Shown in pieces: positions 46,609 to 56,010 of a DNA stretch of 64,000 bases. The stretch comes from Pectobacterium carotovorum (GTDB taxonomy: Bacteria > Pseudomonadota > Gammaproteobacteria > Enterobacterales > Enterobacteriaceae). Made by a program: the position numbers and the translations under genes. The notes below the pieces were generated by a model. That model did not search any database, was not told where the DNA came from, and saw nothing but the letters and a program-made list of their open reading frames with translations. The stretch lies in NCBI GenBank assembly GCA_016415585.1, contig CP066552.1:2108001-2172000 (forward strand), written 5' to 3'. Numbering within the stretch: the stretch's first letter is position 1; each line of letters begins with the position of its first letter.

Positions 46609-46702
46609 TTTCGTGCGCATTACCCACGGTTTTTTCTGCAACCGTTGCAGCACGCGCCCGACACGGGGCGGCTCAGTTGCCGTCGCCCCGTGACCCCTGG
46701 CT
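46609..46702 (+). repeat. Copy B1 of the interspersed GC-rich repeat
   Basis: It begins TTTCGTGCGC, then TTCTGCAAC near 46631, GCACGCGCCCGACACGGGGC near 46651, and an inverted part (GGGGCGGC...GCCGTCGCCCC) ending CCCCTGGC. It is homologous to copies at 39570-39668 and 46931-47006, and more weakly to 46764-46792. Confidence 0.65.
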
Positions 46703-46904
46703 TTTCGCGTTAAATCGCGCCGCTTCGCGGTGCCGTCGGTGTTTATGCCCGCTGTTCGGACTGCCTGCGACGCGCTCCCGACGCGGCGCAGGCTTTCGCG
46801 GCGTCCATGCCGCTCATCCGGCGGTCATGTACACCTCTGCGCGATTTTTTTACGCGAACCAATCCCATAAAATCAAAAGACTGAACTTCGTTCATTGTTA
46901 TTTT

Positions 46905-46952
46905 GGGGCGGATGTTTCCGTCTGTACTGAGAGCGGCTTTAACCGCCCCGCG
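46905..46952 (+). repeat. First copy of a 47-bp direct repeat before napC
   Basis: GGGGCGGATGTTTCCGTCTG begins a stretch that recurs at 47049-47095 with most positions conserved (GGGCGGATG.TTCCG, TGAG, CGGC, CCGCCC/CCGTCC). It ends in a small GCGG/CCGC hairpin and overlaps repeat copy B2. Confidence 0.55.
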
Positions 46953-47006
46953 TCGGGCGCGTGCGACGCGAGTTGCAGAAGATCTCACTACTTATTGCGC
47001 ACGAAA
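46931..47006 (-). repeat. Copy B2 of the interspersed GC-rich repeat
   Basis: On the reverse strand it reads TTTCGTGCGC, TTCTGCAAC, GCACGCGCCCGACGCGGGGC and then GGTTAAAGCCGCTC. It aligns with copy B1 over about 60 bases and is in opposite orientation, so B1 and B2 form a large inverted pair in the ccmI-napC gap. Confidence 0.65.
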
Positions 47007-47048
47007 CTCTCACGGTATTCACAAAAATACGATAATCAGACTAGGGAA

Positions 47049-47095
47049 GGGCGGATGCTTCCGCTTGTGTTGAGGACGGCATACGCCGTCCCGAG
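47049..47095 (+). repeat. Second copy of the 47-bp direct repeat
   Basis: GGGCGGATGCTTCCGCTTGT is followed by a perfect 7-bp hairpin GGACGGC-ATAC-GCCGTCC (47074-47091). It lies 19 bases from the napC stop and could also act as a terminator-like barrier for napC. Confidence 0.55.
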
Positions 47096-47114
47096 TGTGA
47101 CGAAGAGGTGCGGG

Positions 47115-47717
47115 TTATAACCCGCTTTTGACGCCGTGCATGTCCGGCAGTTTGTGGGCGATGCCTTTGTGGCAATCAATACAGGTTTGACCGAGCTTTA
47201 TCGCTTCGCTGTGTTTTTCCGCCGCGACTGTTTTTTGCCCTGAGAAGTCCATGTAGTCAACGTTGTGGCAGTTGCGGCATTCCTGAGAATTGTTATTTTT
47301 CATGCGCCGCCATTCGCTCTGCGCCATCGTCAGCCGGTGTGCTTCAAACTTTTGTGGCGTATCAATCGTGCCCATTATTTTGCCGTACAGCTCTTTACTG
47401 GCCTGAATCTTACGCACCATTTTCGGCACAAATTCATGCGGAACGTGGCAATCCGGGCAGGTAGCGCGTACGCCGCTGCGGTTGCTGTAGTGCGCGGTTT
47501 CCATATATTCCTGATACACGGTATTGCGCATTTCATGACAGCTGATGCAGAACGCCTCGCTGTTGCTCATTTCCATGCCTTTCTGGGATGTCGCCAGAAA
47601 GAAAATACCGCCCGCGAAGCCGATAATGAGCAATGTTCCCAGCGCCAGCCGACTCGGACGACGCCACCATTGCCACAGCTGGCGTAACAACCGTCCCACT
47701 TTTCCTGGTTGTTTCAT
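47115..47717 (-). CDS. napC: Tetraheme quinol dehydrogenase NapC
   Basis: NapC is a membrane-anchored NapC/NirT cytochrome that oxidises menaquinol and reduces NapAB. The 200-residue protein has one N-terminal membrane helix (LALGTLLIIGFAGGIFFLA) and four heme motifs CISCH, CPDCH, CRNCH and CIDCH. I chose the ATG at 47717 with GAGG ten bases upstream; an in-frame start at 47729 adds four residues and lies closer to napB. It is the last gene of napFDAGHBC. Confidence 0.95.
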   Translation of the reverse strand: MKQPGKVGRLLRQLWQWWRRPSRLALGTLLIIGFAGGIFFLATSQKGMEMSNSEAFCISCHEMRNTVYQEYMETAHYSNRSGVRATCPDCHVPHEFVPKMVRKIQASKELYGKIMGTIDTPQKFEAHRLTMAQSEWRRMKNNNSQECRNCHNVDYMDFSGQKTVAAEKHSEAIKLGQTCIDCHKGIAHKLPDMHGVKSGL

Positions 47718-47725
47718 AGCAAACC

Positions 47726-48163
47726 TCACTGTCCAAAGCCTTTAGAAGGGGCGAACGTGTTACCGGTAATCGGCGAACTGTCCGCTTGCGGCACGTGGCA
47801 TTGCAGGCAGAAATGGCGTGCAGGTGCGACATTGCTCAGCACTTTGCCGTCTCTGTCAACAAAATGGGTTGGGCTGACGCGGGGGGCGCTGGTGGAACGA
47901 TAGCTCTCCACGCCGTGGCACTGTAGGCAACGGTTAAAGGTCGGGGTGACCTGATAGCCATCCACGCTATGCGGGATCATCGGTGGCTGGTTGACATAGT
48001 TGAGCGCCATACGCTCCTGCTGCTTCGGCATCCGGCTATTTCCCGGCTGTGTCGCGGCGACTTCTGGCGATTGGCTCAAATCTACCTGTGCAGTAGCGAT
48101 TGCACTGCCCATTATCGCCAGGGCGGTGATCCAGCGAAACCATCCCATTCTCAGGCTTTTCAT
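47726..48163 (-). CDS. napB: Periplasmic nitrate reductase diheme subunit NapB
   Basis: NapB is the diheme cytochrome partner of NapA. The 145-residue protein has a signal peptide (WITALAIMGSAIATAQ) and two heme motifs, RCLQCHGVES and FCLQCHVPQ, with distal-ligand His such as in IPHSVDGYQ. The ATG at 48163 overlaps the napH stop as ATGA, so it is preferred over the start at 48184. Confidence 0.95.
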   Translation of the reverse strand: MKSLRMGWFRWITALAIMGSAIATAQVDLSQSPEVAATQPGNSRMPKQQERMALNYVNQPPMIPHSVDGYQVTPTFNRCLQCHGVESYRSTSAPRVSPTHFVDRDGKVLSNVAPARHFCLQCHVPQADSSPITGNTFAPSKGFGQ

Positions 48164-49023
48164 GACTTTGCTCCCGGTTTCCATCTAAGGGTTATTTTAA
48201 AAACGTCTTCAGCGCAGACATCAATACAGCGTCCGCATGTTATGCAGTCTCGGTCAGTAACCTGTACCGGACTGTGTTTATCGAGCAAGGGCGCGCGAAG
48301 TACCTGTGGCTCTGGACAGACATGAAAGCAGTCCATGCAGCGCGTACAGCGTTCACGCTCGGCGGCATCTACAACCAGTGCGCCTTTGCTGCCAAGCGCG
48401 CCATACAGCGCACCTGTTGGACAAAGGTGACCACACCAGCCGTGTTCCACGACCAATAAATCAAACAGAAATAGCGCCAGCAGCAGCCAGATACCTGCAC
48501 CAAACCCGAAAATTATCCCGCGACCCATCAGTGAAACAGGGTTGACCCATTCCCACAGCAGCCCGCCCGTCAGTGCACTCCCTGCCACGATCATAATCAG
48601 CAGCAGATAGCGCAGATTGCGGGGGATCGTCGCCGAGGCGGTGATGCCGAAACGGCGACGCAGCCAGGAGGCTAAATCGGTGAGCGGATTTACGGGACAG
48701 ACCCAGCTACAGAACACGCGCTTGCCTGCCAGCGCATAGCTCAGCGTGATAATCAGCGCACCGACCAGCGCGAGGGCGGCAGGCAGATGACCGCTAGCCA
48801 AACTTTGCAACACCATCAGCGGATCGCTAAGTGGTACGGTGTCGAGCAAGCGGCTGGCGCTGTAATTACCGCGCAGGATCCAGAAGCCTAACAGCGGGCC
48901 GCTGAGGAACATGAGCAGCACCAGAGACTGTGTCAGCCGACGCAATACCAGCCAGCGGTGGCTACGCCACCAGCCTTTTTTCGCCTGAGCTTCTCGTCCG
49001 GCGTCTTGCTTACGGTTTGCCAT
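48160..49023 (-). CDS. napH: Quinol dehydrogenase membrane component NapH
   Basis: NapH is a membrane iron-sulfur protein that, with NapG, gives a second route from ubiquinol to NapC. The 287-residue protein has four membrane segments, two CxxxCP motifs ([20 protein letters not shown]), and two ferredoxin clusters near the C-terminus ([23 protein letters not shown]). It overlaps napG by 14 bases and napB by four. Confidence 0.95.
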   Translation of the reverse strand: MANRKQDAGREAQAKKGWWRSHRWLVLRRLTQSLVLLMFLSGPLLGFWILRGNYSASRLLDTVPLSDPLMVLQSLASGHLPAALALVGALIITLSYALAGKRVFCSWVCPVNPLTDLASWLRRRFGITASATIPRNLRYLLLIMIVAGSALTGGLLWEWVNPVSLMGRGIIFGFGAGIWLLLALFLFDLLVVEHGWCGHLCPTGALYGALGSKGALVVDAAERERCTRCMDCFHVCPEPQVLRAPLLDKHSPVQVTDRDCITCGRCIDVCAEDVFKITLRWKPGAKS

Positions 49024-49702
49024 CGCGTGCCTCCAGCCAACTGAAACGGTAGTGGTGTCCGAGCTCGCCTTTTGCCAGCGCGCGCGGCAAGACCTTTATC
49101 GCTGGCTGCTCCAGCACACAGGCTTTTTCACATTTGCCACAGCCGGTACAGACATCGCTATGCACCGTCGGCAGAAAACGGGCATGTTTTCCGGTTCGGG
49201 CATTGCGCTCTGGCTCCAGCGTGATGGCGCTATCGATGAGGGGGCAGACGCGATAGCAGACATCGCAGCGTAACCCCTGATAGTTCAGGCAGTTTTCCTG
49301 ATCGAGCAGCACCGCTAATCCCATGCGGGCGTCATCAATAGCGTTCAACGGCTGTAATGCACCGCTGGGGCAAGCGACCACGCAGGGAATGTCCTCACAC
49401 ATCTCACACGGAATATCGCGTGCGACAAAGTAAGGGCTACCGGCTGCGGAGCCGGAGACCAGCGTCGCCAGTTTCAGCGTGTCGTACGGACAGGCCTGAA
49501 CACATTGGCCACAGCGTATGCAGGCACCGGAAAACGCCGCCTCAGACAGCGCACCCGGCGGCCGTAGCCGGAGTACGTCTGCCTGAGCGCGTCGCTGCTG
49601 AATGCCGAGAACCGTCACCGCTGCTGATAAGCCAGCAACGGCGCGGACGGCGTCACGCAGAAAGCGACGGCGAGCGGGTGATGAATTCTCCGGGCGTGCC
49701 AT
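49010..49702 (-). CDS. napG: Ferredoxin-type protein NapG
   Basis: NapG is a periplasmic protein with four [4Fe-4S] clusters working with NapH. The 230-residue protein has a twin-arginine leader ([19 protein letters not shown]) and clusters [35 protein letters not shown] and [11 protein letters not shown]. It starts five bases after the napA stop. Confidence 0.95.
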   Translation of the reverse strand: MARPENSSPARRRFLRDAVRAVAGLSAAVTVLGIQQRRAQADVLRLRPPGALSEAAFSGACIRCGQCVQACPYDTLKLATLVSGSAAGSPYFVARDIPCEMCEDIPCVVACPSGALQPLNAIDDARMGLAVLLDQENCLNYQGLRCDVCYRVCPLIDSAITLEPERNARTGKHARFLPTVHSDVCTGCGKCEKACVLEQPAIKVLPRALAKGELGHHYRFSWLEARDGKP

Positions 49703-49707
49703 GCGCG

Positions 49708-52194
49708 TTACACCTTAGCCAGCTTGACGGCACACTTCTTAAAGTCCGCTTCTTTCGACAGCGGATCGGTCGCATCCAGCGTCAGGACGTTGGTCATCTG
49801 TGCGGCATCGAAGAACGGCATATAGACCAGCCCACGCGGTGGCTTATTACGACCGCGTGTCTCAACAATCGAGACGACTTCACCACGGCGCGAGATAATA
49901 CGGACTTTCTCACCGCGACGTAGATCGCGCGCTTTGGCATCCTGCGGGTGCATAAATAGCACGGCCTCGGGGAAGGCGCGGTGCAATTCCGGTACGCGAC
50001 GCGTCATGCTGCCGGTATGCCAGTGTTCCAGTACGCGGCCGGTGGAGAGCCAGAGATCGTATTCGTCGTCCGGCGCTTCTGCGGCAGGCTCGTACGGCAG
50101 CGCAAAAATAACCGCCTTGCCATCCGGTTTGCCGTAGAAACGGTAGGCTTCTCCCGCTTTGACGTAAGGATCGTGCCCTTCGCTGTAACGCCACTGTGTT
50201 TCCTTGCCGTCAACGACCGGCCAGCGCAGTCCGCGAACCTTGTGGTAGGTATCGAACGGCGCCAGGTCGTGACCGTGCCCACGGCCAAACGCGGCGTATT
50301 CTTCAAACAGGCCTTTTTGCAGGTAAAAACCGAAGTCGCGAGATTCATCATTCAACTGGTTTTCCGCTAATTCGCTGAGCGGGAAGCGCGTGGTGACATC
50401 GTTAGCAAACAGCACGTCGTAGAGTGTCTTGCCGCGATAAGCCGGTTTCTGCGCCAGAAGTTCTTCCGGCCACACTTCCTCGATGGCGAAGCGTTTGGCA
50501 AAGCTCACCATCTGCCACAGATCCGATTTTGACTCGCCCGGCGCTTTAACCTGCTGACGCCAGAACTGCGTCCGGCGCTCGGCATTGCCGTAGGCACCTT
50601 CTTTTTCCACCCACATTGCGGTAGGCAAAATCAGGTCAGCGGACAAGGCGCTGATCGTCGGGTAGGGATCGGAAACGACGATGAAGTTACGCGGATCGCG
50701 CCAGCCCGGCATACGCTCCTGATTGATGTTCGGGCCGGCCTGCATGTTGTTGTTGCACATCACCCAATAGGCATTCAGCGTGCCGTCTTTCAGCGCCCGA
50801 TCCTGTGCGACGGCGTGTAAGCCGATCTTTTCAGGAATCGTGCCTGTCGGTAATTGCCACAGCTTTTCCGCCATCGCGCGGTGTTTTTCGTTGGTTACCA
50901 CCATGTCTGCTGGCAGGCGGTGGGCGAAGGTGCCGACTTCACGCGCGGTGCCGCAGGCAGAAGGTTGCCCGGTTAACGAGAACGGCCCGCAGCCCGGCTG
51001 AGAGATCTTGCCCGTCAGCAGGTGGATGTTATAAACCAGATTGTTCGCCCAGACGCCACGCGTGTGCTGGTTAAAGCCCATCGTCCAGTAGGAGATCACT
51101 TTCTTCTTCGGATCGGCGTAGAGTTTTGCCAGCGCTTCCAACTGATCGGCGGGAACGCCGCTGAGCGCGACCGTTTTTTCCAGCGTGTAGTCGGCGACAA
51201 AGGCTTTGTACTCTTCAAAACTCATCGGTTCAGATGCATCGGAACCCGGATTTTTCGCCGCTTTTTCCAACGGATGCGTCGGACGCAGGCCATAACCGAT
51301 ATCGGTCACGCCTCGGCGCAGGTTGACGTGGCGGGTAAAGAAAGCCTCATTCACCGCATTGTTTTGAATAATGTAGTTGGCGATGTAGTTGAGAATGGCC
51401 AGATCGGTTTGCGGCGTAAACACCATGCCGTTATCCGCCAGCTCAAAACTGCGGTGCTGGTAGGTGGACAGCACGGCGACCGTGACATTGCTGTTCGACA
51501 GGCGGCGGTCGGTGATGCGCGACCAGAGAATCGGGTGCATCTCCGCCATGTTAGAGCCCCACAGGACAAACGCATCGGTCTGCTCGATATCGTCGTAGCA
51601 GCCCATCGGTTCATCCATACCGAAGGTACGCATAAAGCCGACAACCGCCGATGCCATACAGTGACGCGCGTTGGGGTCAATATTGTTGGAGCGGAAGCCC
51701 GCTTTGAACAGTTTGGCGGCCGCATAGCCTTCCCAAATGGTTGATTGCCCAGAGCCAAACATGCCTATCGCGTTCGGGCCTTTCTCCTTCAGTGCGGTTT
51801 TGAATTTCTCCGCCATGATGTCAAATGCCTGATCCCAGGAGATTGGGGTGAATTCGCCTTCTTTATCGAATTTGCCGTCACGCATGCGGAGCAAAGGTTG
51901 GGTCAGGCGATCCTGTCCGTACATGATTTTTGGCAGGAAATAGCCCTTGATGCAGTTTAATCCACGGTTAACCGGTGCTTCGGGATCGCCCTGACTGGCG
52001 ACGATGCGGCCATTTTGCGTCCCCACCAGCACACCGCATCCTACGCCACAGAAACGGCAAGGAGCTTTATCCCAGTGGATAGCATCCGACTGTTCGGTCA
52101 CGGCACGAACCGCGGTGGGTATGGTGATGCCTGCTACCGCGGCTGCCGCTGCGACCGCGTTCGCCTTCATAAAGTGTCGTCGACTGAGTTTCAT
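49708..52194 (-). CDS. napA: Periplasmic nitrate reductase catalytic subunit NapA
   Basis: NapA reduces nitrate to nitrite in the periplasm with a bis-MGD molybdenum cofactor and one [4Fe-4S] cluster. The 828-residue precursor has a Tat leader ([19 protein letters not shown]), cluster ligands at Cys46, Cys49, Cys53 and Cys81, and the Mo-ligand Cys179 in [10 protein letters not shown]. The length equals that of E. coli NapA. The ATG overlaps the napD stop. NapD binds the Tat leader before export. Confidence 0.97.
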   Translation of the reverse strand: MKLSRRHFMKANAVAAAAAVAGITIPTAVRAVTEQSDAIHWDKAPCRFCGVGCGVLVGTQNGRIVASQGDPEAPVNRGLNCIKGYFLPKIMYGQDRLTQPLLRMRDGKFDKEGEFTPISWDQAFDIMAEKFKTALKEKGPNAIGMFGSGQSTIWEGYAAAKLFKAGFRSNNIDPNARHCMASAVVGFMRTFGMDEPMGCYDDIEQTDAFVLWGSNMAEMHPILWSRITDRRLSNSNVTVAVLSTYQHRSFELADNGMVFTPQTDLAILNYIANYIIQNNAVNEAFFTRHVNLRRGVTDIGYGLRPTHPLEKAAKNPGSDASEPMSFEEYKAFVADYTLEKTVALSGVPADQLEALAKLYADPKKKVISYWTMGFNQHTRGVWANNLVYNIHLLTGKISQPGCGPFSLTGQPSACGTAREVGTFAHRLPADMVVTNEKHRAMAEKLWQLPTGTIPEKIGLHAVAQDRALKDGTLNAYWVMCNNNMQAGPNINQERMPGWRDPRNFIVVSDPYPTISALSADLILPTAMWVEKEGAYGNAERRTQFWRQQVKAPGESKSDLWQMVSFAKRFAIEEVWPEELLAQKPAYRGKTLYDVLFANDVTTRFPLSELAENQLNDESRDFGFYLQKGLFEEYAAFGRGHGHDLAPFDTYHKVRGLRWPVVDGKETQWRYSEGHDPYVKAGEAYRFYGKPDGKAVIFALPYEPAAEAPDDEYDLWLSTGRVLEHWHTGSMTRRVPELHRAFPEAVLFMHPQDAKARDLRRGEKVRIISRRGEVVSIVETRGRNKPPRGLVYMPFFDAAQMTNVLTLDATDPLSKEADFKKCAVKLAKV

Positions 52195-52511
52195 AGTATT
52201 TCCTCACCCTGAGCTTGTTGATCAAGAGGTTGTTCATCGAAAGCAAAAGATTGTTCATCAAAAGACGGTTCATCAAGCTGGTGATAAACCAGCGAAACCG
52301 CCAGTACGCCTGTAAGCTCGCGTATTGACGCTATTTGTTTTAACAGCGTGTCTTCTGAATCTGACTCCAATACCACGACCATTTTTCCGGTATCGCTATC
52401 GCTGGCACCCACTTCCAAATTGGGTTGCGTCGCTAACGCCTCGCCAACGGCTGCCATCTGCGCCGTGTTGACGTGAACTACTACACTGCAAACATGCCAG
52501 ACTGTGCTCAT
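52191..52511 (-). CDS. napD: NapA signal-peptide-binding chaperone NapD
   Basis: NapD is a cytoplasmic proofreading chaperone that binds the Tat leader of NapA. The 106-residue protein matches the NapD family at [15 protein letters not shown] and [15 protein letters not shown]. Its last 25 residues ([20 protein letters not shown]...) are acidic, repetitive and longer than in E. coli (87 residues). The corresponding DNA has repeats of a gttcatc-type unit around 52220-52275, suggesting tandem expansion. Confidence 0.92.
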   Translation of the reverse strand: MSTVWHVCSVVVHVNTAQMAAVGEALATQPNLEVGASDSDTGKMVVVLESDSEDTLLKQIASIRELTGVLAVSLVYHQLDEPSFDEQSFAFDEQPLDQQAQGEEIL

Positions 52512-53044
52512 CGGTTTTCCTGTTGCGTCGGCAGACGCGCTGGCGCGGTGTGATATCCCGCTGTGATTTTTTTCATCGATATGGCGCCGACAGGGCAGCC
52601 GGAAATGCAGGCACCGCAGGTGGTACAGGCGTCGTCGTCGATGGACGGTGCAGCAACGCGCCCAATGGTGGGGCGAAATCGTATCGCGCCTGTTTCACAC
52701 GCATCCTGACAGCTGCGGCATTCCACCTGATGCAGTGATAAACAGGCACCTTGGATCGTCAGGTGGTATTCCCACGGCGAGGTGTGACTCTCCGCGAACA
52801 GCGCTTCTGGACACGCGCGAGCACAGTCGTAGCAGAATGTGCATTCACCGTGTTGGAAATCGACAGTGGGAAAGCCGCCTGAACCACGTTGGATAATCCC
52901 CGCGCCGCAGGCATCAACGCAGACGTTGCAGCGCGTGCACTGGCTTAGAAAATGACTTTCCGCACCGCTCCACGGCGGACGCAGCGTGTTATCTGCACGC
53001 TGTAAGCCACCAGTCAGTAAGGAACGTCGGGAGAGGTTAGTCAT
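52508..53044 (-). CDS. napF: Ferredoxin-type protein NapF
   Basis: NapF is a cytoplasmic Fe-S protein that interacts with NapA during maturation. The 178-residue protein starts MTNLSRRSLL and has four cysteine clusters: CTRCNVCVDAC, CTFCYDCARAC, CRSCQDAC and CTTCGACISGC. The ATG at 53044 matches the family start; seven extra residues from 53065 are not needed. It leads the napFDAGHBC operon. The upstream region is shared with narQ and holds an ERIC. Confidence 0.94.
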   Translation of the reverse strand: MTNLSRRSLLTGGLQRADNTLRPPWSGAESHFLSQCTRCNVCVDACGAGIIQRGSGGFPTVDFQHGECTFCYDCARACPEALFAESHTSPWEYHLTIQGACLSLHQVECRSCQDACETGAIRFRPTIGRVAAPSIDDDACTTCGACISGCPVGAISMKKITAGYHTAPARLPTQQENR

Positions 53045-53233
53045 GGCAGTTTGTCGCTCTGGCACGCAATGAAATATCCAATAGAAAACACGCTGTTTTT
53101 GTAGGGGTTACACTATTCCTCTTAGGCTGTATGCGATAATCACCCTTTAGAGGTAAATGGTGGTGCCGGATCAAGCTTATGTGGGATTCGCGTCTCATTG
53201 GCTTGCGGGAGCTAGTGGGGATCGTGATAGTAA

Positions 53234-53432
<199 letters not shown>

Positions 53433-53467
53433 TAGAGTCTGTATGATGCCAAAGAGGATTATTCGTC

Positions 53468-55189
53468 GTGATGGTTAAACGTCCTGTTTCTACCAGTCTG
53501 GCGCGCGCGTTTTTTTATATCGCCCTGCTTTCATTTCTGACGACGGGTATTGCGCTGTTGACGTTAGCCAGCGGTTTACGCGATGCGGAAGCGATCAACG
53601 TTGCCGGATCGATGCGTATGCAAAGCTATCGCATGGGATATGACCTACAGGGCGATCGTGCCGCGTTAGAACCGCATCGCCGCCTCTATGCGCAAACGCT
53701 GGATTCCCCGGTTTTTCACCTGTTGGATCGCTGGTATGTACCGCGCGATGTGCGCGATCGTTATGCGGCGCTGTTACAGAGTTGGAAAACGATGGATGAG
53801 CGCCTGAATGCGGGGGATCGGGTGTGGTATCAGGACAATATTGTTCGCTATGTCACGCAGATCGATCTCTTTGTGCTGGCGTTGCAGCACTATTCCGAAC
53901 GCAAGATGATGATAGTCGTTGTGACATCAATAATTGGCTCGATCACTATCTATATACTGATCTTCTTTACGCTGCGCCGCATTCGTCGTCAGGTGGTCGT
54001 GCCGTTAAATAAGCTGATGGCGGCCTGTTCGTCCATCGAGAAAGGGCGTTTTACCCATTCGCGGCTGGACGTCAATCTGCCTAACGAGTTGGGATTACTG
54101 GCGCAAACCTTCAGTAGCATGACTGACGAATTACAAAAACTTTATCGCTCTCTGGAAGATAAGGTTCGGCAGAAAACGCTGCGCTTGCAGGAAGTGAACC
54201 GCATGCTGAAGGTGCTGTACAACTGCTCTCAGGCGATGAATGTCAGCACGATCGACAGGCATTGCTTTCAGCAGATTCTGCAAATTGTTCACCGCTATGA
54301 AACGGTCGTTTGTCTGGAAATGCGGGTCGGGGAGAACTGGCGGTTGTGTGAAGGCCAGCCGGATGAGCAGATCGCGTGGCGGGCATTGCCGATCCGTTTG
54401 CAAGAGGTCGAGTTTGGACAGCTGCGGTGGCAGGCATCAGCGCAGCAGCCGTCGGCGCAGCTGATGGAAAGTGTCGCTAATATGCTGGGTCGCGGGCTCT
54501 ATTTCAATCAGGCGCAGAAGCACTACCAGCAGCTGTTACTGATGGAAGAGCGCGCCACCATCGCGCGTGAACTGCATGACTCACTGGCTCAGGTGCTGTC
54601 TTATCTGAATATCCAGATGGCGTTATTAAAGCGTGCAGTATCGGAAGAAAATGCGCAGGCCCGGCAGATCATCACAGATTTTGAACAGGCGTTAAGCGAT
54701 GCTTATCGCCAACTGCGGGAGCTGCTGGGAACCTTCCGGCTGACGCTGCAACAGGCCGATTTGCCGGCGGCGATGCAGGAGATGATTGAGCCGCTAAGAG
54801 CGCAGACGCCAGCGACGATTGAGATCGATTGCCGTATTCCTACGCAGGCGCTGGATGCATCACAGCAGGTTCACTTGCTGCAAATCATCCGTGAAGCGGT
54901 GCTGAACGCCATTAAACACGCGCAGGCGACGACGATTACCGTCAACTGTCATACGCAGCCAGATGGGCGTTACTGTGTTGATATTCGTGATGACGGCTGC
55001 GGCATTATCAATCAGGAGGAACCCGCAGGACATTATGGTTTAAATATTATGCAGGAGCGCGCCGAACGGTTAGGAGGAAAGTTATCTATTGGCCTCCACC
55101 CTGAAGGGGGAACGCAGGTTAGCGTCTGTTTTTCGACGCCGACGACCGCGCGTGAACGCGACAACACGAACAATCTCTACCCTGAATAA
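53468..55189 (+). CDS. narQ: Nitrate/nitrite sensor histidine kinase NarQ
   Basis: NarQ senses nitrate and nitrite in the periplasm and phosphorylates NarP (and NarL where present). The 573-residue protein has membrane helix 1 at about 13-34, the nitrate-binding P-box RDAEAINVAGSMRMQSYR at 38-55, helix 2 at about 148-168, a HAMP domain, and a HisKA_3 domain with His370 in ARELHDSLAQVL, followed by the ATPase motifs (REAVLNAIKHA, DDGCGI, GHYGLNIM). It aligns with E. coli NarQ better than NarX. A GTG at 53468 fits GAGGA spacing and E. coli length; the next codon is ATG. The last three codons and stop come from an ERIC relic. Confidence 0.93.
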   Translation: MMVKRPVSTSLARAFFYIALLSFLTTGIALLTLASGLRDAEAINVAGSMRMQSYRMGYDLQGDRAALEPHRRLYAQTLDSPVFHLLDRWYVPRDVRDRYAALLQSWKTMDERLNAGDRVWYQDNIVRYVTQIDLFVLALQHYSERKMMIVVVTSIIGSITIYILIFFTLRRIRRQVVVPLNKLMAACSSIEKGRFTHSRLDVNLPNELGLLAQTFSSMTDELQKLYRSLEDKVRQKTLRLQEVNRMLKVLYNCSQAMNVSTIDRHCFQQILQIVHRYETVVCLEMRVGENWRLCEGQPDEQIAWRALPIRLQEVEFGQLRWQASAQQPSAQLMESVANMLGRGLYFNQAQKHYQQLLLMEERATIARELHDSLAQVLSYLNIQMALLKRAVSEENAQARQIITDFEQALSDAYRQLRELLGTFRLTLQQADLPAAMQEMIEPLRAQTPATIEIDCRIPTQALDASQQVHLLQIIREAVLNAIKHAQATTITVNCHTQPDGRYCVDIRDDGCGIINQEEPAGHYGLNIMQERAERLGGKLSIGLHPEGGTQVSVCFSTPTTARERDNTNNLYPE

Positions 55190-55229
55190 TTCGAGCGGCA
55201 TACACGTAACTTGAAAGATGACAGGGATA
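55178..55229 (-). mobile_element. ERIC relic spanning the narQ stop codon
   Basis: TACCCTGAATAATTCGAG and, after about ten bases, CACGTAACTTGAAAGATGAC with AGGGATA match the two ends of ERICs (TACCCTAAATAATTCGAG and ACTTGAAGTATGACGGGTATA). The core is lost, as in the copy at 24415. The first bases encode Tyr-Pro-Glu-stop of NarQ. Confidence 0.65.
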
Positions 55230-55276
55230 AATCATAAATAAAAAATAATAAGATCCATATTACATTGGGGCTGGGC

Positions 55277-55909
55277 ATGTCAGAAAAACCATCTTATCGC
55301 GTGCTGATCGTTGACGATCATCCGCTTATGCGCCGGGGAATCCGTCAGTTACTGGCAACCGATGCCATTTTTGATGTGATCGGGGAAGCCAGCAACGGCA
55401 TGGAGGCGCTGAGCCTCGCGAATCGGGATTCACCCGATATCATCTTGCTCGATCTCAACATGAAAGGATTGAGCGGGTTGGATACGCTTCACGCGCTGCG
55501 GCGCGATGGGATCTGCGCCCGCGTCATTGTGCTGACGGTCTCCGATGCGCCGAGCGATATTTATGCGCTAATGGACGCAGGTGCCGATGGCTATCTGCTT
55601 AAAGACAGCGCTCCAGAACACTTGCTGGATGCGATTCGTAACGGTGATGCCTTCAGTGAGCAGGTGCGGGACGTGCTGCGCCACCGTATCGCCATACAGG
55701 ACACGCCGTCGCCCTTTACCGTATTGACGGAGCGCGAACTGGATGTGCTACAGGAAGTGGCCTCTGGATTATCCAACAAGCAAATTGCGAGTGTGCTGTA
55801 TATCTCAGAAGAGACGGTAAAAGTGCATATCCGCAACATGCTACGCAAACTCAACGTACGATCCCGCGTCGCCGCCACGGTGTTGTATCTGGAGACTCGC
55901 GGCCAGTAA
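55277..55909 (+). CDS. narP: Nitrate/nitrite response regulator NarP
   Basis: NarP is the response regulator paired with NarQ; it activates nap and nrf type promoters by binding inverted heptamers. The 210-residue protein has a receiver domain with phospho-acceptor Asp59 in ILLDLNMKG and the acidic pocket VDDHPLMRRG, and a C-terminal LuxR/FixJ helix-turn-helix (LTERELDVLQEVASGLSNKQ, VKVHIRNMLRKLNVRSR). It resembles NarP more than NarL. The linker is about five residues shorter than in E. coli. The ATG at 55277 follows GGGGCTGGG. No narL or narX is present in the window. Confidence 0.93.
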   Translation: MSEKPSYRVLIVDDHPLMRRGIRQLLATDAIFDVIGEASNGMEALSLANRDSPDIILLDLNMKGLSGLDTLHALRRDGICARVIVLTVSDAPSDIYALMDAGADGYLLKDSAPEHLLDAIRNGDAFSEQVRDVLRHRIAIQDTPSPFTVLTERELDVLQEVASGLSNKQIASVLYISEETVKVHIRNMLRKLNVRSRVAATVLYLETRGQ

Positions 55910-56010
55910 GGCCGCTGCTCGTTAACGGCGGATTGTCGCCCGCCGAAAAAAACGATTTACGTGTCTTAAACGATGTAACCTCTACCCCAAAGGGGCTGGA
56001 GGTCTCAGGC

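Noticed and set aside
53141..53156. TACCTCT-AA-AGGGTGA on the reverse strand as a NarP 7-2-7 site for nap
   Set aside because: The first heptamer fits but the second misses two key bases; nearby FNR matches are also poor, so no site is claimed.
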